DNA of 64,000 bases from Marinobacter sp. Arc7-DN-1 (GTDB taxonomy: Bacteria; Pseudomonadota; Gammaproteobacteria; Pseudomonadales; Oleiphilaceae), in assembly GCF_003441595.1 (NCBI RefSeq), contig NZ_CP031848.1, positions 2,046,001 to 2,110,000 on the forward strand, read 5' to 3'. The notes beneath the pieces are model-generated. The model searched no databases, was not told the DNA's origin, and saw only the letters and a program-made list of their open reading frames with translations. Positions within the stretch are counted from its first letter, which is position 1; each line of letters opens with the position of its first letter. Of this stretch, positions 53,966 through 63,582 are shown piece after piece. The position numbers were made by a program, and so were the translations under genes.

Positions 53966-54943
53966 ATGAAATCTCTGTTCAAGCAAACCGCCCTGGCCGC
54001 CATGATCGCCCTCTCGACACCGGCCGCACTGGCCAGCCTGGCCTACGTATCCAACGAAAAGGACAACACCCTCACGATCATTGATACCGAGTCCATGGAA
54101 GTCGTCGACACCATCGGGGTGGGCGCCCGACCCCGGGGTATTCTGCTTTCCAGGGACTACACCAGGCTGTACATCTGCGCCAGCGACGACGACACCGTGC
54201 AGGTGCTGGACCTGGCCACCCGCAAGATCATCGATACCCTGCCCTCCGGTGAGGATCCCGAGCAGATCGCCCTGCATCCAAACAACAGGCACCTTTACAT
54301 TGCCAACGAGGACGACGCTATCGTCACTGTCCTGGACGTCCACTCCAAAGAGATCCTGGCCCAGATTGAGGTAGGCGTGGAACCGGAAGGTATGGCGGTA
54401 AGCCCGGACGGCAAGTGGGCGGTCAATACTTCCGAAACCACCAGCATGCTGCACTGGATCAACACCGAGACTTTCGAGATCGAAAAGAACATCGTGGTGG
54501 GCCAGCGCCCCCGCCATGTGGAGTTCAGCAGGGACAGCAAGATTGCCTGGGCCTCGGCGGAAATCGGCGGCACCGTGCACATTATCGATGTCGACACCCT
54601 GAAGCAGATCCATGAGCTATCCTTCAGGGTGCCTGGGGTCAACCAGGACCGGGTGCAGCCGGTGGGCATCGAACTGACCTCCGATGGCAAATACGCCTTC
54701 GTCGCCCTCGGCCCTGCCAACCATGTGGCGGTGGTGGATGCCAGGACCTATGACGTACTGGACTACCTGCTGGTGGGCAGCCGGGTGTGGCAGCTGGATC
54801 TGGACAAGGACGAGAAGCATCTTTACACCACCAACGGTGTCTCAGGTGACGTGTCTGTGATCGATGTGGAGGACCTGAAGGTGATCAAATCCATCAAGGT
54901 GGGCCGCTACCCCTGGGGCGTGGTGATCGATCCCACTTCATGA
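53966..54943 (+). CDS. PQQ-associated YVTN beta-propeller protein (TIGR03866-type), 325 aa
   Basis: A signal peptide (cut near ALASLAYV) is followed by about seven YVTN/NHL-type repeats, such as LAYVSNEKDNTLTIID and LYIANEDDAIVTVLD. The first reads AYVSNEKDN rather than YVTN. It is part of the four-gene ABC unit; a role in binding cofactor or enzyme in the periplasm is a guess. It overlaps the ATPase gene by 4 bp. Confidence 0.88.
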   Translation: MKSLFKQTALAAMIALSTPAALASLAYVSNEKDNTLTIIDTESMEVVDTIGVGARPRGILLSRDYTRLYICASDDDTVQVLDLATRKIIDTLPSGEDPEQIALHPNNRHLYIANEDDAIVTVLDVHSKEILAQIEVGVEPEGMAVSPDGKWAVNTSETTSMLHWINTETFEIEKNIVVGQRPRHVEFSRDSKIAWASAEIGGTVHIIDVDTLKQIHELSFRVPGVNQDRVQPVGIELTSDGKYAFVALGPANHVAVVDARTYDVLDYLLVGSRVWQLDLDKDEKHLYTTNGVSGDVSVIDVEDLKVIKSIKVGRYPWGVVIDPTS

Positions 54944-55662
54944 CTATAGAAGCCCGCAACCTCAGCTTTCGCTACGGCGACAAGCCGGTGCTCAAAGAGG
55001 TCAGCTTCGCGCTGACCTCGGGCCGTTTCCATGCCCTGCTCGGGCCCAACGGCGCTGGCAAGTCCACCCTGTTCGGCCTTTTGACCCGACTACTGGCGTT
55101 GCAGCAGGGGGATATTCTGCTGGCCGGCCAGTCCCTGAAAAAGCAGCCGGCCGAGGCCATGCGCAAGATCGGGGTGGTGTTCCAGCAGAACGCCCTGGAC
55201 CTGGACCTGACCGTGCGCCAGAACCTGCAGTACCACGCCGCCTTGCACGGACTGTCCCGCAAGGAAGCCCGGGCGCGGGGCGACCGGGAACTGGCGCGCT
55301 TCGGGTTGCTGGACCGGGCCAACGATGCCGTCCGCCAGCTCAATGGCGGTCACCGCCGGCGGGTGGAGATTGCCCGGGCGCTACTCCATGAACCCTCTCT
55401 TCTGTTGCTGGATGAACCGACCGTGGGTCTGGACGTGGCCAGCCGCAAGGCACTGAATGAGCACGTGCGCACCCTTTGTGACGAGGACGGCCTGACCGTG
55501 CTCTGGGCCACGCACCTGATTGAGGAGGTTCGCGAGGACGACCGGGTGCTGATCCTGCACCAGGGCCGGTTGCTGGCCGACGGTACCGGACACGCCATCT
55601 GCCGGGCCCAAGGCACCCGGGATCTGGCGGAAACCTTCCATTCCCTGACCGGAGCCGGATAA
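54940..55662 (+). CDS. ABC transporter ATP-binding protein of PQQ-alcohol metabolism, 240 aa
   Basis: Walker A is GPNGAGKSTL, Walker B LLLLDEPTVGLD. The signature is LNGGHRRRVEIARAL instead of LSGGQ, a known variant of this subfamily. With the ABC-2 permease it forms an exporter. The ATG overlaps the propeller stop. Confidence 0.9.
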   Translation: MTIEARNLSFRYGDKPVLKEVSFALTSGRFHALLGPNGAGKSTLFGLLTRLLALQQGDILLAGQSLKKQPAEAMRKIGVVFQQNALDLDLTVRQNLQYHAALHGLSRKEARARGDRELARFGLLDRANDAVRQLNGGHRRRVEIARALLHEPSLLLLDEPTVGLDVASRKALNEHVRTLCDEDGLTVLWATHLIEEVREDDRVLILHQGRLLADGTGHAICRAQGTRDLAETFHSLTGAG

Positions 55663-55664
55663 CC

Positions 55665-56471
55665 ATGAAAGCTGCCCATTACTGGCACTGTTTTGTCGGC
55701 ATACAGACTCGCGAGTGGCTGCGGTTCTGGCAGCAGCGCACCCGGTTTGCCAGTGCCCTGGTGCGCCCGCTGCTGTGGCTGGTGGTGTTTGCCGCGGGCT
55801 TCCGGGCGGTACTGGGGATTTCCATCATCCCGCCCTACCAGACCTACATCACCTACCAGACCTACATCGCCCCCGGCCTGTGCGGCATGATCATCCTGTT
55901 CAACAGCATGCAGGGGGCGTTATCCATGGTGTATGACCGGGAGCTGGGCAGCATGCGGGTGTTGCTGATGAGCCCGCTGCCCCGGCCATTTTTGCTGGTG
56001 ACCAAGCTGCTGGCGATGGGGGTGGTGTCGGTCGGGCAGGTTTATGTGTTCCTGCTGCTGGCACTGCTGGTGGACGTGGAGCCGCCGTTGTGGGGGTATC
56101 TTGCGGTGTTGCCGGCGCTGGTGCTGGCCAGTCTTATGCTGGGGGCCATGGGGTTACTGATTGCCACCTGGATCAAGCAGTTGGAAAACTTTGCCGGGGT
56201 GATGAATTTTGTCATTTTCCCGATGTTTTTCCTGTCATCGGCCCTGTATCCGCTCTGGCGGATGAATGAGGCCAGTCCCTGGCTGTACTGGATCAGCCAG
56301 TTCAATCCGTTCACCCATGCGGTGGAGGCGATCCGCTTCTCGCTGTATCTGGAGTGGAACCCTGTAGCTTATGGCATTACTGCGGGGGTAACCGTGGTTC
56401 TGGTAATGCTTGCCACGGCCGGGTTCCGGCCTCAGCGGACCAAGATCCTCGGAACCTCCAAGACTGCTTGA
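55665..56471 (+). CDS. ABC-2 type permease of PQQ-alcohol metabolism, 268 aa
   Basis: Six membrane segments of the ABC-2 type, with the conserved FLSSALYPLWRMNEASPWLYWISQFNPFTHAVEAIR region. It starts 2 bp after the ATPase gene. What it exports is unknown. It ends convergent with the next ABC importer, 15 bp apart. Confidence 0.9.
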   Translation: MKAAHYWHCFVGIQTREWLRFWQQRTRFASALVRPLLWLVVFAAGFRAVLGISIIPPYQTYITYQTYIAPGLCGMIILFNSMQGALSMVYDRELGSMRVLLMSPLPRPFLLVTKLLAMGVVSVGQVYVFLLLALLVDVEPPLWGYLAVLPALVLASLMLGAMGLLIATWIKQLENFAGVMNFVIFPMFFLSSALYPLWRMNEASPWLYWISQFNPFTHAVEAIRFSLYLEWNPVAYGITAGVTVVLVMLATAGFRPQRTKILGTSKTA

Positions 56472-56486
56472 TCGAGCGGTAGTGGG

Positions 56487-57161
56487 CTATGGGGGACAGG
56501 CTAAATCAAGGTTACGAAGCCTCCCAAGAAGTCCATCAATCAAACCAGCCTCACCCACTGCATCATCCCACTGCAAGCGCGCCGGTTTGCCATCCAGGTA
56601 CCAAAGTCGGTTTGCCAATATCTCGGCGTCACCACCATCGTGGGTAACACAGATCATCGCCATTTCGGGGTGAGCATCCAGAATGCCGGCGATCAGTTTT
56701 TTCAGCCCGCCCGCCATTACCGGATCCAGTGACGCAAAGGGTTCGTCCAGTAACAGCAAGTCCGGCTTCACCGCCAGACAACGTGCCAAGGCAGCCCTTC
56801 TGGCCATGCCAAGAGAAAGCTGATCCGGCAAGTAGTGACCGTAACCGGAGAGACCAACCTGACTTAGCAAATTTTCGGCTTCCTGCTCGGTTGCACCGAC
56901 CAGACGGAGGTTGGCATTCAGGGTTCGCCACGGCAGCAGGCGGTGTTCCTGGAACAGATAACCCACCCTGAGCCTGTCGCGTCCGATGACCGCATCGTCC
57001 GGTATCGATCTGTCGAGGCCCGCAATGACATTCAGCAACGTGGTCTTGCCAATACCGGAAGGGCCGAGCAGGCAGATACGGTCGCCGGGGGCTATGGTGG
57101 TGAACACTTCCCCAAGCACAGGCTGGCCAAAATCCCGGCCGGCGATTCTGAGTTCAAGCAT
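56487..57161 (-). CDS. NitT/TauT-type ABC ATP-binding protein, 224 aa
   Basis: Walker A GPSGIGKTTL, a C-loop DQLSLGMARRAALARCL in place of LSGGM, Walker B LLLLDEPFASLDP and VTHDGGD. The changed C-loop (LSLGM) is a small oddity seen in some members. It is last of a three-gene importer operon, overlapping the permease by 8 bp. Confidence 0.87.
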   Translation of the reverse strand: MLELRIAGRDFGQPVLGEVFTTIAPGDRICLLGPSGIGKTTLLNVIAGLDRSIPDDAVIGRDRLRVGYLFQEHRLLPWRTLNANLRLVGATEQEAENLLSQVGLSGYGHYLPDQLSLGMARRAALARCLAVKPDLLLLDEPFASLDPVMAGGLKKLIAGILDAHPEMAMICVTHDGGDAEILANRLWYLDGKPARLQWDDAVGEAGLIDGLLGRLRNLDLACPP

Positions 57162-57930
57162 GGGCAGCCTCCGGCTGGCGCCAACGGCTTGAACGGCGTT
57201 CCAGGGGCTGGAGGATGGCCAGTTCGATGAGCTGCACTACGGCAATAAACGCAAGGCTGTAGGCGAGGATGGCGGCAACGTCGAAGACCTGGAAGGCCAT
57301 GTACAGCTGGAAGCCAACGCCGCTGGAACGGCCGAGCAGTTCGACCACCAGGACGATTTTCCAGATCAGGGCCAGGCCACCGCGGGTGGCGGCCATCAGG
57401 TAGGGAAACAGTTGCGGCACCCAGACTTCGCGAAATCGCTGCCAGCGGGTGAAGTTGTAGACGGTGGCCATTTCTTCAAGGCGATAATCCAGACTGCGAG
57501 CCCCTTCCCGGACGGTGACGGCGACGTTGGGGACCTTGTTGATGACTACGGCCATCACGGCGGCCACTTCCACCAGGCCGAACCAGACGTACATCAGGAT
57601 GATGGTGACCAGCGCTGGCAGGTTCAGCATCAACACCAGCAGGGGATCGAACAGGGCGTTGGTGGTTCGTGACCGGCCCATCACGATGCCGATGGCGGTG
57701 CCAAGAAGCATGGCGAGAACAAAGGCCACCAGGACACGCCCAAGGGTCGCACCCAGATGGTGCCAGAGTTCGCCGGAGGCGGACTCCCTTATCAGGGTGT
57801 CGAGCACATCCAGGGGCGTGGGCAGGAGTGGAGACTGGATAAACCAGGCAATCCATGCCCAGAGCAGGACAAACGAAGGCAGAACCACCCAGTAACTCCA
57901 GGCCGGCGGGCGGCCGGAGCGGGTGTTCAC
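57154..57930 (-). CDS. NitT/TauT-type ABC permease, 258 aa
   Basis: Six hydrophobic helices, with the EAA loop near EMATVYNFTRWQRFREVWVPQLFPYL. It overlaps the binding-protein gene by 4 bp and the ATPase gene by 8 bp, so the three are translated together. The substrate is unknown. Confidence 0.87.
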   Translation of the reverse strand: MNTRSGRPPAWSYWVVLPSFVLLWAWIAWFIQSPLLPTPLDVLDTLIRESASGELWHHLGATLGRVLVAFVLAMLLGTAIGIVMGRSRTTNALFDPLLVLMLNLPALVTIILMYVWFGLVEVAAVMAVVINKVPNVAVTVREGARSLDYRLEEMATVYNFTRWQRFREVWVPQLFPYLMAATRGGLALIWKIVLVVELLGRSSGVGFQLYMAFQVFDVAAILAYSLAFIAVVQLIELAILQPLERRSSRWRQPEAAHA

Positions 57931-58952
57931 GGTTGTCTCCGGTAGAACAGCTCCGACGGCATCAGGTTGCCTGGGTCCGCACCGGTGAGCGCCAGCAACC
58001 GATATAGGTCAGTAATTCGCTGGTCCGTGAGAGGCGCGGGCGTGCCGGCGACAAAACCTTTGCGCAGTGCCGTGAAAACGCCCTCTTGCGGGCTGCCCAT
58101 CAGGGGCCGCAACCGCTGCCAGTGGGATTTGTCCGCCGCCAGTTCGGCTTTTGCCTGCTGCAGGGACCCGGCGAAGCGATCCAGCAACGGCCCCTGGTTT
58201 TCAGCCCAGCCCGCCGGGAACACATAGCCCAGAACCGGGAGGTTCCGGTCCAGATTCATGGCGGTGAGCAGGTCGGCCATACCGAACGCGGAGCGCCAGC
58301 CGCCCTCTCCCTTCAGGCGGGCCGAAAAATGCCAGTAGGTGACGATCGCATCCACCTGGCCGCGCTTCAGGGCCTGGCTCAGCAGGGGTGGGGCGGCGAA
58401 CTGGACCTCGGTGGATTGTGCCAGGTTGATCCCTTGGAGCGCGGCCACGTTCTGCAACAGTATCCAGCCTTTGCTGTCCGGCCCGCCAGCCACGCCGATG
58501 CGTTTGCCGGCCAGGTCGGCCACCGAACCGATAGCAGAGTCGCCGGCAACCACAATGTCGCCAATCCGGGAAGAGAACGGCACATAGAGATAGGGCGTGC
58601 CGGCCTGGAACCGGGACTGCGCCCACAGCAGGTCGGCCACCGCGCCGTTCACCGACTGGCTGGTGACCGCCAGGTGGGAAGCCGGTAGATTGGCAACGAG
58701 CTTCAGCTTGAGCTGGTAGCCGTTCTCGCGGTCCAGCCCCCGGTGAAGGATATGGTCCAGTTCCCAGTGCGCGGTGCCAAACTGCAGGACACTGACAGAC
58801 AGCACCGGCAGCTCTTCAGGGTCACCGTCACTGCCATGGGCGGGACTCATCAGTAAGGACAGAAGCAATAGCGCGGCGATGACCACCCGGACAAAACGGG
58901 CCGCAGTCGGAAAGGATTGAAGAACTGACTTTATTGTTGGCTGTTGATTCAT
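57927..58952 (-). CDS. NitT/TauT-type ABC substrate-binding protein, 341 aa
   Basis: There is a signal peptide (VVIAALLLLSLLMSPAHG), then an SsuA/TauA-like fold (VSVLQFGTAHWELDHILHRGL, KRIGVAGGPDSKGWILLQNV, QVDAIVTYWHF). Its upstream motif matches the one before pqqA, so it may serve the PQQ system, for example by taking up a metal-binding compound or growth substrate; the ligand is unknown. The start at 58952 has GGAGGG almost touching it, so the exact start is uncertain. Confidence 0.85.
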   Translation of the reverse strand: MNQQPTIKSVLQSFPTAARFVRVVIAALLLLSLLMSPAHGSDGDPEELPVLSVSVLQFGTAHWELDHILHRGLDRENGYQLKLKLVANLPASHLAVTSQSVNGAVADLLWAQSRFQAGTPYLYVPFSSRIGDIVVAGDSAIGSVADLAGKRIGVAGGPDSKGWILLQNVAALQGINLAQSTEVQFAAPPLLSQALKRGQVDAIVTYWHFSARLKGEGGWRSAFGMADLLTAMNLDRNLPVLGYVFPAGWAENQGPLLDRFAGSLQQAKAELAADKSHWQRLRPLMGSPQEGVFTALRKGFVAGTPAPLTDQRITDLYRLLALTGADPGNLMPSELFYRRQP

Positions 58953-58986
58953 CCCTCCACGATACGAACCCCGCAGCCGGGCAAGA

Positions 58987-59013
58987 ATAGTACTTTGGTG
59001 CCTGTTTTTTGGT
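58987..59013 (-). promoter_or_regulatory. Copy of the pqqA upstream motif before the NitT/TauT-type operon
   Basis: AGTACTTTGGTGCCTGTTTT (plus strand) matches the pqqA upstream sequence GGTACTTTGGCACTGTTTT. It lies 35-61 bp before the binding-protein start. It could also serve the divergent response-regulator gene. Confidence 0.5.
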
Positions 59014-59121
59014 GCGATGGTCGCATTCAACCCGGGACGAAGATCGCGTGTAATGAAATCATCACAATAATAACCAGAGGATCGGCACCGACTCCGTCGA
59101 TCCCCTGCACAGGAGGCCGCC

Positions 59122-59895
59122 ATGTTGGACGAGCTCGATGCCACACTCTCTTCCGAAAACCGCTATCATGATGCGGAAGCCAACCCCGGCAATGACAACA
59201 AACAGGTAGAGACATCCATGGAGCCGGCTTACAAGATCCTGATTGCCGACGACCACCCGCTCTTCCGCGAAGCCATCAGCAGCGTGATTGCTTCCGGCTT
59301 TGCGGGCAGCGAGATCATCGAAACCGCTGATCTGGACAGTGCCCTGGAAATCACCCGTGAAAATGACGACCTGGACCTGATCCTGCTGGACCTGAACATG
59401 CCCGGCATGCACGGGTTGACCGGCCTGATCACGCTACGTAATGAAGCGCCCACCATTCCGGTGGTGATTGTCTCCGCGGAAGAAGACAAACAGGTGGTGT
59501 TGCAGGCCATAACCTACGGCGCCTGCGGATTCATTACCAAGTCCTCTCCCCGGGCCCAGATGACCGAAGCCATCCAGCAGATCCTGAACGGCAATGTGTA
59601 TCTGCCCTCCGACATCATCCGCACCGGCAAGGAAAGCAGTAACCGCCGCAGCCGGCATGAAGACAACCCGATATCGCCGGAACTGCTGAACTCCCTCACC
59701 CGCCGGCAGTTGCTGGTGTTGGAACGTATGTCCAAGGGAGAGTCCAACAAGCAGATCGCCTACAACCTGAACATCGCCGAAACCACGGTGAAGGCCCATG
59801 TCTCGGCCATTCTGCGCAAGCTTGGCGTGCATAACCGGGTTCAGGCGATTCTTTCCGCCAGTGATGTCGATTTCAGTCAGTATCTGAAGCGCTGA
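59122..59895 (+). CDS. LuxR-type response regulator, AgmR/ErbR-like, 257 aa
   Basis: A receiver domain ([12 protein letters not shown]; phospho-Asp in [13 protein letters not shown]; Lys in FITKSSP) is followed by a LuxR helix-turn-helix ([39 protein letters not shown]). This matches AgmR/ErbR regulators of PQQ-dependent alcohol oxidation, and its place beside the exa/ped genes supports the name. It is a candidate reader of the motifs found here. Two starts are possible: ATG 59122 has AGGAGG 6 bases upstream but adds 32 residues, while ATG 59218 gives the family's usual start ([14 protein letters not shown]) with a weak site. Confidence 0.85.
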   Translation: MLDELDATLSSENRYHDAEANPGNDNKQVETSMEPAYKILIADDHPLFREAISSVIASGFAGSEIIETADLDSALEITRENDDLDLILLDLNMPGMHGLTGLITLRNEAPTIPVVIVSAEEDKQVVLQAITYGACGFITKSSPRAQMTEAIQQILNGNVYLPSDIIRTGKESSNRRSRHEDNPISPELLNSLTRRQLLVLERMSKGESNKQIAYNLNIAETTVKAHVSAILRKLGVHNRVQAILSASDVDFSQYLKR

Positions 59896-59924
59896 CCAAT
59901 TAGCGGTGAATAACAGAATCTGCG

Positions 59925-60794
59925 CTACACATTGAGCAGGCGGATCAGTTCCGGAACGGAGACTCTCTGATCATCAATTGACGCATAGAGCTCGCCAACT
60001 GCATCAGAGATTCCCTTTGCGCTTCCGAGTTTCTGAACCATGGCCCGGTAATAGCCGATGTCCTTGTTGGCGTTGGCAACGCTGAACCGGAAGCCTGACG
60101 GATCACCACGTTCAATATAAGGGCGGAGCCGCTCCAGTATCACCCCATCGCCACCGCCATTGCCGAGAACTTCCAATAGGGAACCGTCATCAATTCCGGC
60201 TCGGCGAGATGCAATAACGGCCTCTGCCAGTATGGCGGTGAATCCGAGCGACACATAATTGTGCAGCAGTTTCAGTGTATGGCCCGCCCCCACGTCCCCG
60301 GCATAACAGATCGTTTCCGCGAAGCACTCGAGCAACGGTGACATCTCGGTAAATAGCGCTTCGGGCGCTCCAACGATCAAATTCAGTCGCCCTTCCGCCG
60401 CCTCTTTAGGCGTGCGCGTCATGGCCGCATCCATGAAACGCCCACCGGCTTCGCTCACACGTCTTGCAACGTCTGACGTAGAACTGGGCAGAGCCGTGGA
60501 ACAATCGATCACAACAGTGCCGGGCTTCAGTCCCTCCAATACGCCAGTGGCATCGAAAAGCACAGCGTTTACCTGAGGAGACCCCGTCACACAGAGAATA
60601 ACTACGTCTGCGTCTCGGGCCACGTCGCAGCTACTCTCCAACGGCATGGCACTCAAGGCCACGAGGTCATCAACGGGCTGGTTACCAGGATGCTGCAAAA
60701 AAGCCAGGCGATGCCCCGCACTCAGCAGGTTCCAAGCTATGCCATGCCCCATCAGGCCAACGCCGATCAGGCCAACATGATACGTCTGTGGCAT
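59925..60794 (-). CDS. NAD(P)-dependent 3-hydroxyisobutyrate-dehydrogenase-family enzyme, 289 aa
   Basis: The N-terminal nucleotide motif is GLIGVGLMGHGIAWNL, followed by VIDCSTALPSSTSDVARR, MDAAMTRTPKEAAEGRLNLIVG and the catalytic Lys in GHTLKLLHNYVS. It is a beta-hydroxyacid dehydrogenase; the precise acid is unknown. It is last of a minus-strand operon with aldehyde dehydrogenase and a TRAP transporter, suggesting stepwise breakdown of an imported hydroxy acid. Confidence 0.87.
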   Translation of the reverse strand: MPQTYHVGLIGVGLMGHGIAWNLLSAGHRLAFLQHPGNQPVDDLVALSAMPLESSCDVARDADVVILCVTGSPQVNAVLFDATGVLEGLKPGTVVIDCSTALPSSTSDVARRVSEAGGRFMDAAMTRTPKEAAEGRLNLIVGAPEALFTEMSPLLECFAETICYAGDVGAGHTLKLLHNYVSLGFTAILAEAVIASRRAGIDDGSLLEVLGNGGGDGVILERLRPYIERGDPSGFRFSVANANKDIGYYRAMVQKLGSAKGISDAVGELYASIDDQRVSVPELIRLLNV

Positions 60795-60823
60795 CTCACT
60801 CCTCCAGGTATGTTTGTTGGTCG

Positions 60824-62284
60824 CTAACCATGCCGAATGGCGACGGTCTTGATACGGGTAAAGCTGCGTAAGCCCTCGAAGCCCTTTTCGCGACCGTGTC
60901 CAGAGCGCCCCACGCCACCGAACGGCAACTCAATACCACCAGCGGCACCGTAGTTATTGACAAACACCTGGCCGCTTCGGATCTGTTTCGCCAGACGCAA
61001 TTGTCGCCCTCCGTCCGCCGTCCACACGCCCGCGCACAAACCGAAATCCGTCGCATTAGCCTGTGCCAGCGCATCGGATTCGCCCTTGAAGCATTGAACC
61101 ACAAGAACGGGCCCGAACAACTCCTCGCGCAGTAACTCATGGCCATCGGGGATACCGACAAGAACCTGAGGCACGACAAAGTGCCCACCTGCCGGTGCGG
61201 CCTCTGCCAAACGACCTTCGGCCAGTACCTTCACACCATCGGCCAAGGCCGATGCAAGTCTCGATTCAAGCACCGACTTCTGCCGGGCGTTGATCAGTGG
61301 TCCACAATCGGCATCGGCCTCACCGGCATCACACCGCAGGGAAGAAAAACGATCAGCCAGACGGCTGAGGAACGCCTCGGCTACCTCCTCCTGAATCAGC
61401 AAGCGACTGCCGGCGGAACAGGTCTGGCCAGCGTTCTGAACGATACCTTTAACAACCGCATCGAGCGCCGCATCAAGGTCGGCATCTGCAAAAATAATCT
61501 GGGGAGATTTCCCCCCAAGCTCCATGGTGACCGGAACGTGATGTCTGGCCGCAGCCTGGGCAACAAGCGTGCCAGTCTCCGGCGAACCGGTGAATGACAG
61601 ATGTTGAATGCCTGAGTGGGCTGCCAGCGCAACACCTGCCTCGCGGCCCAGGCCAGGAACGACATTAAGCGCTCCCGCCGGCAGACCACATTCACTGGCC
61701 AGTTCAGCCAGGCGCAGCACACTGAGGCAGGCGTCTTCCGCCGGCTTTAGTACTACCGTGTTCCCAGCGGCCAGCGCAGCCGCCACACAACGCCCGAAAA
61801 TCTGTGCGGGGTAATTCCAGGGAATTATTTGCGCGCAGACACCGTAAGGCTCACGCAGGGTCATCACGGCAAACCCGTTATCGAATGGAATGGTCTCACC
61901 GTGCAGCTTATCGGCGGCCCCACCGTAGAAACGAAAGTAACGTTCGCAGGCGGTTATATCGGCATCTGCCTGAGCCATGGGCTTGCCAGTGTCCGCACAC
62001 TCCAGCGCAGCAAGTCTGTCGTGGTCATTTTTGATAGCATCAGCGAGGACCAGTAGCCACTCACCACGCCGACGGGCACTCCAGCTCGACCAGCTACCAA
62101 GCTGACCCGAAAATGCCTTGTCGGCAGCCAACGCGGCATTCTCGACTTCACGATGCCCACATCGGGCAATCTGGCTGATCGTTTCCCCGTGCGACGGCCC
62201 CTCTACCTTCAGGGTCGTTGCACTGGCAACCCACTCTCCGCCTATGAAGGCTTTGTCTGGCGGCATTACTGGTAGCGAGTGCAT
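60824..62284 (-). CDS. NAD-dependent aldehyde dehydrogenase, 486 aa
   Basis: Aldehyde-dehydrogenase landmarks are complete: IPWNYPAQIFGRCVAAALAAGN, LSFTGSPETGTLVA, VTMELGGKSPQIIFADADLD and the catalytic Cys in QNAGQTCSAGSRLL. The start at ATG 62284 (MHSLPVMPPDK) has AAAGGAAA before it; the longer frame begins at TTG and was not used. The substrate is unknown but should fit the TRAP operon. Confidence 0.9.
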   Translation of the reverse strand: MHSLPVMPPDKAFIGGEWVASATTLKVEGPSHGETISQIARCGHREVENAALAADKAFSGQLGSWSSWSARRRGEWLLVLADAIKNDHDRLAALECADTGKPMAQADADITACERYFRFYGGAADKLHGETIPFDNGFAVMTLREPYGVCAQIIPWNYPAQIFGRCVAAALAAGNTVVLKPAEDACLSVLRLAELASECGLPAGALNVVPGLGREAGVALAAHSGIQHLSFTGSPETGTLVAQAAARHHVPVTMELGGKSPQIIFADADLDAALDAVVKGIVQNAGQTCSAGSRLLIQEEVAEAFLSRLADRFSSLRCDAGEADADCGPLINARQKSVLESRLASALADGVKVLAEGRLAEAAPAGGHFVVPQVLVGIPDGHELLREELFGPVLVVQCFKGESDALAQANATDFGLCAGVWTADGGRQLRLAKQIRSGQVFVNNYGAAGGIELPFGGVGRSGHGREKGFEGLRSFTRIKTVAIRHG

Positions 62285-62307
62285 GCGATATTTCCTTTCG
62301 ATAGCGT

Positions 62308-63582
62308 TCAATAAAGCAGATCAACCAACCCAAGCGAAATCCAGGGCACATAGGTGATGGCAATCAGACAAGCCAGAACCACCAGCACAAAACGCATCAG
62401 CCAGGGCAAGAGCTGGTCAATAGACAGCTTCGCCACCGCGCAGGCGGCGAAGAGGTTCACCCCGAGCGGTGGCGTGAACATGCCCAGCGCCAGATTGACC
62501 ACGACAATCAGACCAAAATGAACCGGATCGATACCGTACTGGATCGCGATAGGGGTAAAAATCGGGGCCAATACCAGAATCGCCGCCGAGGTTTCGATAA
62601 ACATTCCGACAATCAACAACATCACGTTGACCGCCAGCAGAAAAGCAATGGGACTGTCGAAGATGTTTGTCACCCAGGCCGCGACTTCACCGGGCAGCCC
62701 CGAGCGACTGATCAGAAAGCTGAACAGCGCCGCAGCGGCAATGATCAGCATCACCGCCGCCGTTGAAATCACGCTCTCACGGAAAATCGGGTACAACTCC
62801 GAGCGGGGCAGCTCACGATAGACCAGGCCTCCGACAATCAACGCGTAGACCACCGCCACGGCCGAAGCTTCGGTTGGAGTGAACACACCACCATAGATAC
62901 CGCCGATGACAACCACTGGCATCAGCAAGGCCGCCCACGCCCGCTTGAACGCAGTCGGGAAATCGTGACGATCCTCCCTGTCCCGCAATCCGTACCCGCG
63001 TTTCTTGCAGAACAGGAAAAGAAACAGCAACAACGCACCACCAATCAGGAGCCCCGGACCAATACCAGCAATGAAGAGCTTGCCGATGGATGTGTCCGTG
63101 CTCACCCCGTAGAGAATCAGGGGAATGGAAGGCGGAATCAGAACACCCAGTTCCGCAGACGACGCCTGGATCGAAGCCGCCAGGGGACGCGGGTAGTCAT
63201 GCTTCACCATGGCCGGTATCAAAATCGAACCGATTGCGAAGGTTGTGGCAACACTGGACCCCGAGACGGCCGCAAACATCATGCAGGTCAGGACGCAGGT
63301 CATGGCCAGCCCACCCTGCAGACCACCCACCATGGACTTGGCAAGATCCACCAGTCTGCGGGAGATGCCTCCAGCGGACATGAGATTTCCCGCCAGGATA
63401 AAGAAAGGGATCGCCATTAATGGAAAGCTGTCGATGCCGACGAACATTTGCTGGGGGACCAGCAGCAACGGCAGGCGCGAAAAGAATTCAATTCCGATGA
63501 TGGATGCCAGAACGATTGATATCGCAATAGGAACACCCAGGCTGAACAGAATGATCAGTGAAAGTCCAATGGCTGCGTTCAT
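62308..63582 (-). CDS. dctM: TRAP transporter large permease (DctM), 424 aa
   Basis: Twelve or so hydrophobic segments with the DctM motifs FPLMAIPFFILAGNLMSAGGIS, GSSVATTFAIGSILIPAM and VFTPTEASAVAVVYAL. Together with the small permease it imports an organic acid driven by sodium. The next gene upstream (dctQ) overlaps its start by 4 bp. The substrate-binding dctP is not in the window. Confidence 0.93.
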   Translation of the reverse strand: MNAAIGLSLIILFSLGVPIAISIVLASIIGIEFFSRLPLLLVPQQMFVGIDSFPLMAIPFFILAGNLMSAGGISRRLVDLAKSMVGGLQGGLAMTCVLTCMMFAAVSGSSVATTFAIGSILIPAMVKHDYPRPLAASIQASSAELGVLIPPSIPLILYGVSTDTSIGKLFIAGIGPGLLIGGALLLFLFLFCKKRGYGLRDREDRHDFPTAFKRAWAALLMPVVVIGGIYGGVFTPTEASAVAVVYALIVGGLVYRELPRSELYPIFRESVISTAAVMLIIAAAALFSFLISRSGLPGEVAAWVTNIFDSPIAFLLAVNVMLLIVGMFIETSAAILVLAPIFTPIAIQYGIDPVHFGLIVVVNLALGMFTPPLGVNLFAACAVAKLSIDQLLPWLMRFVLVVLACLIAITYVPWISLGLVDLLY

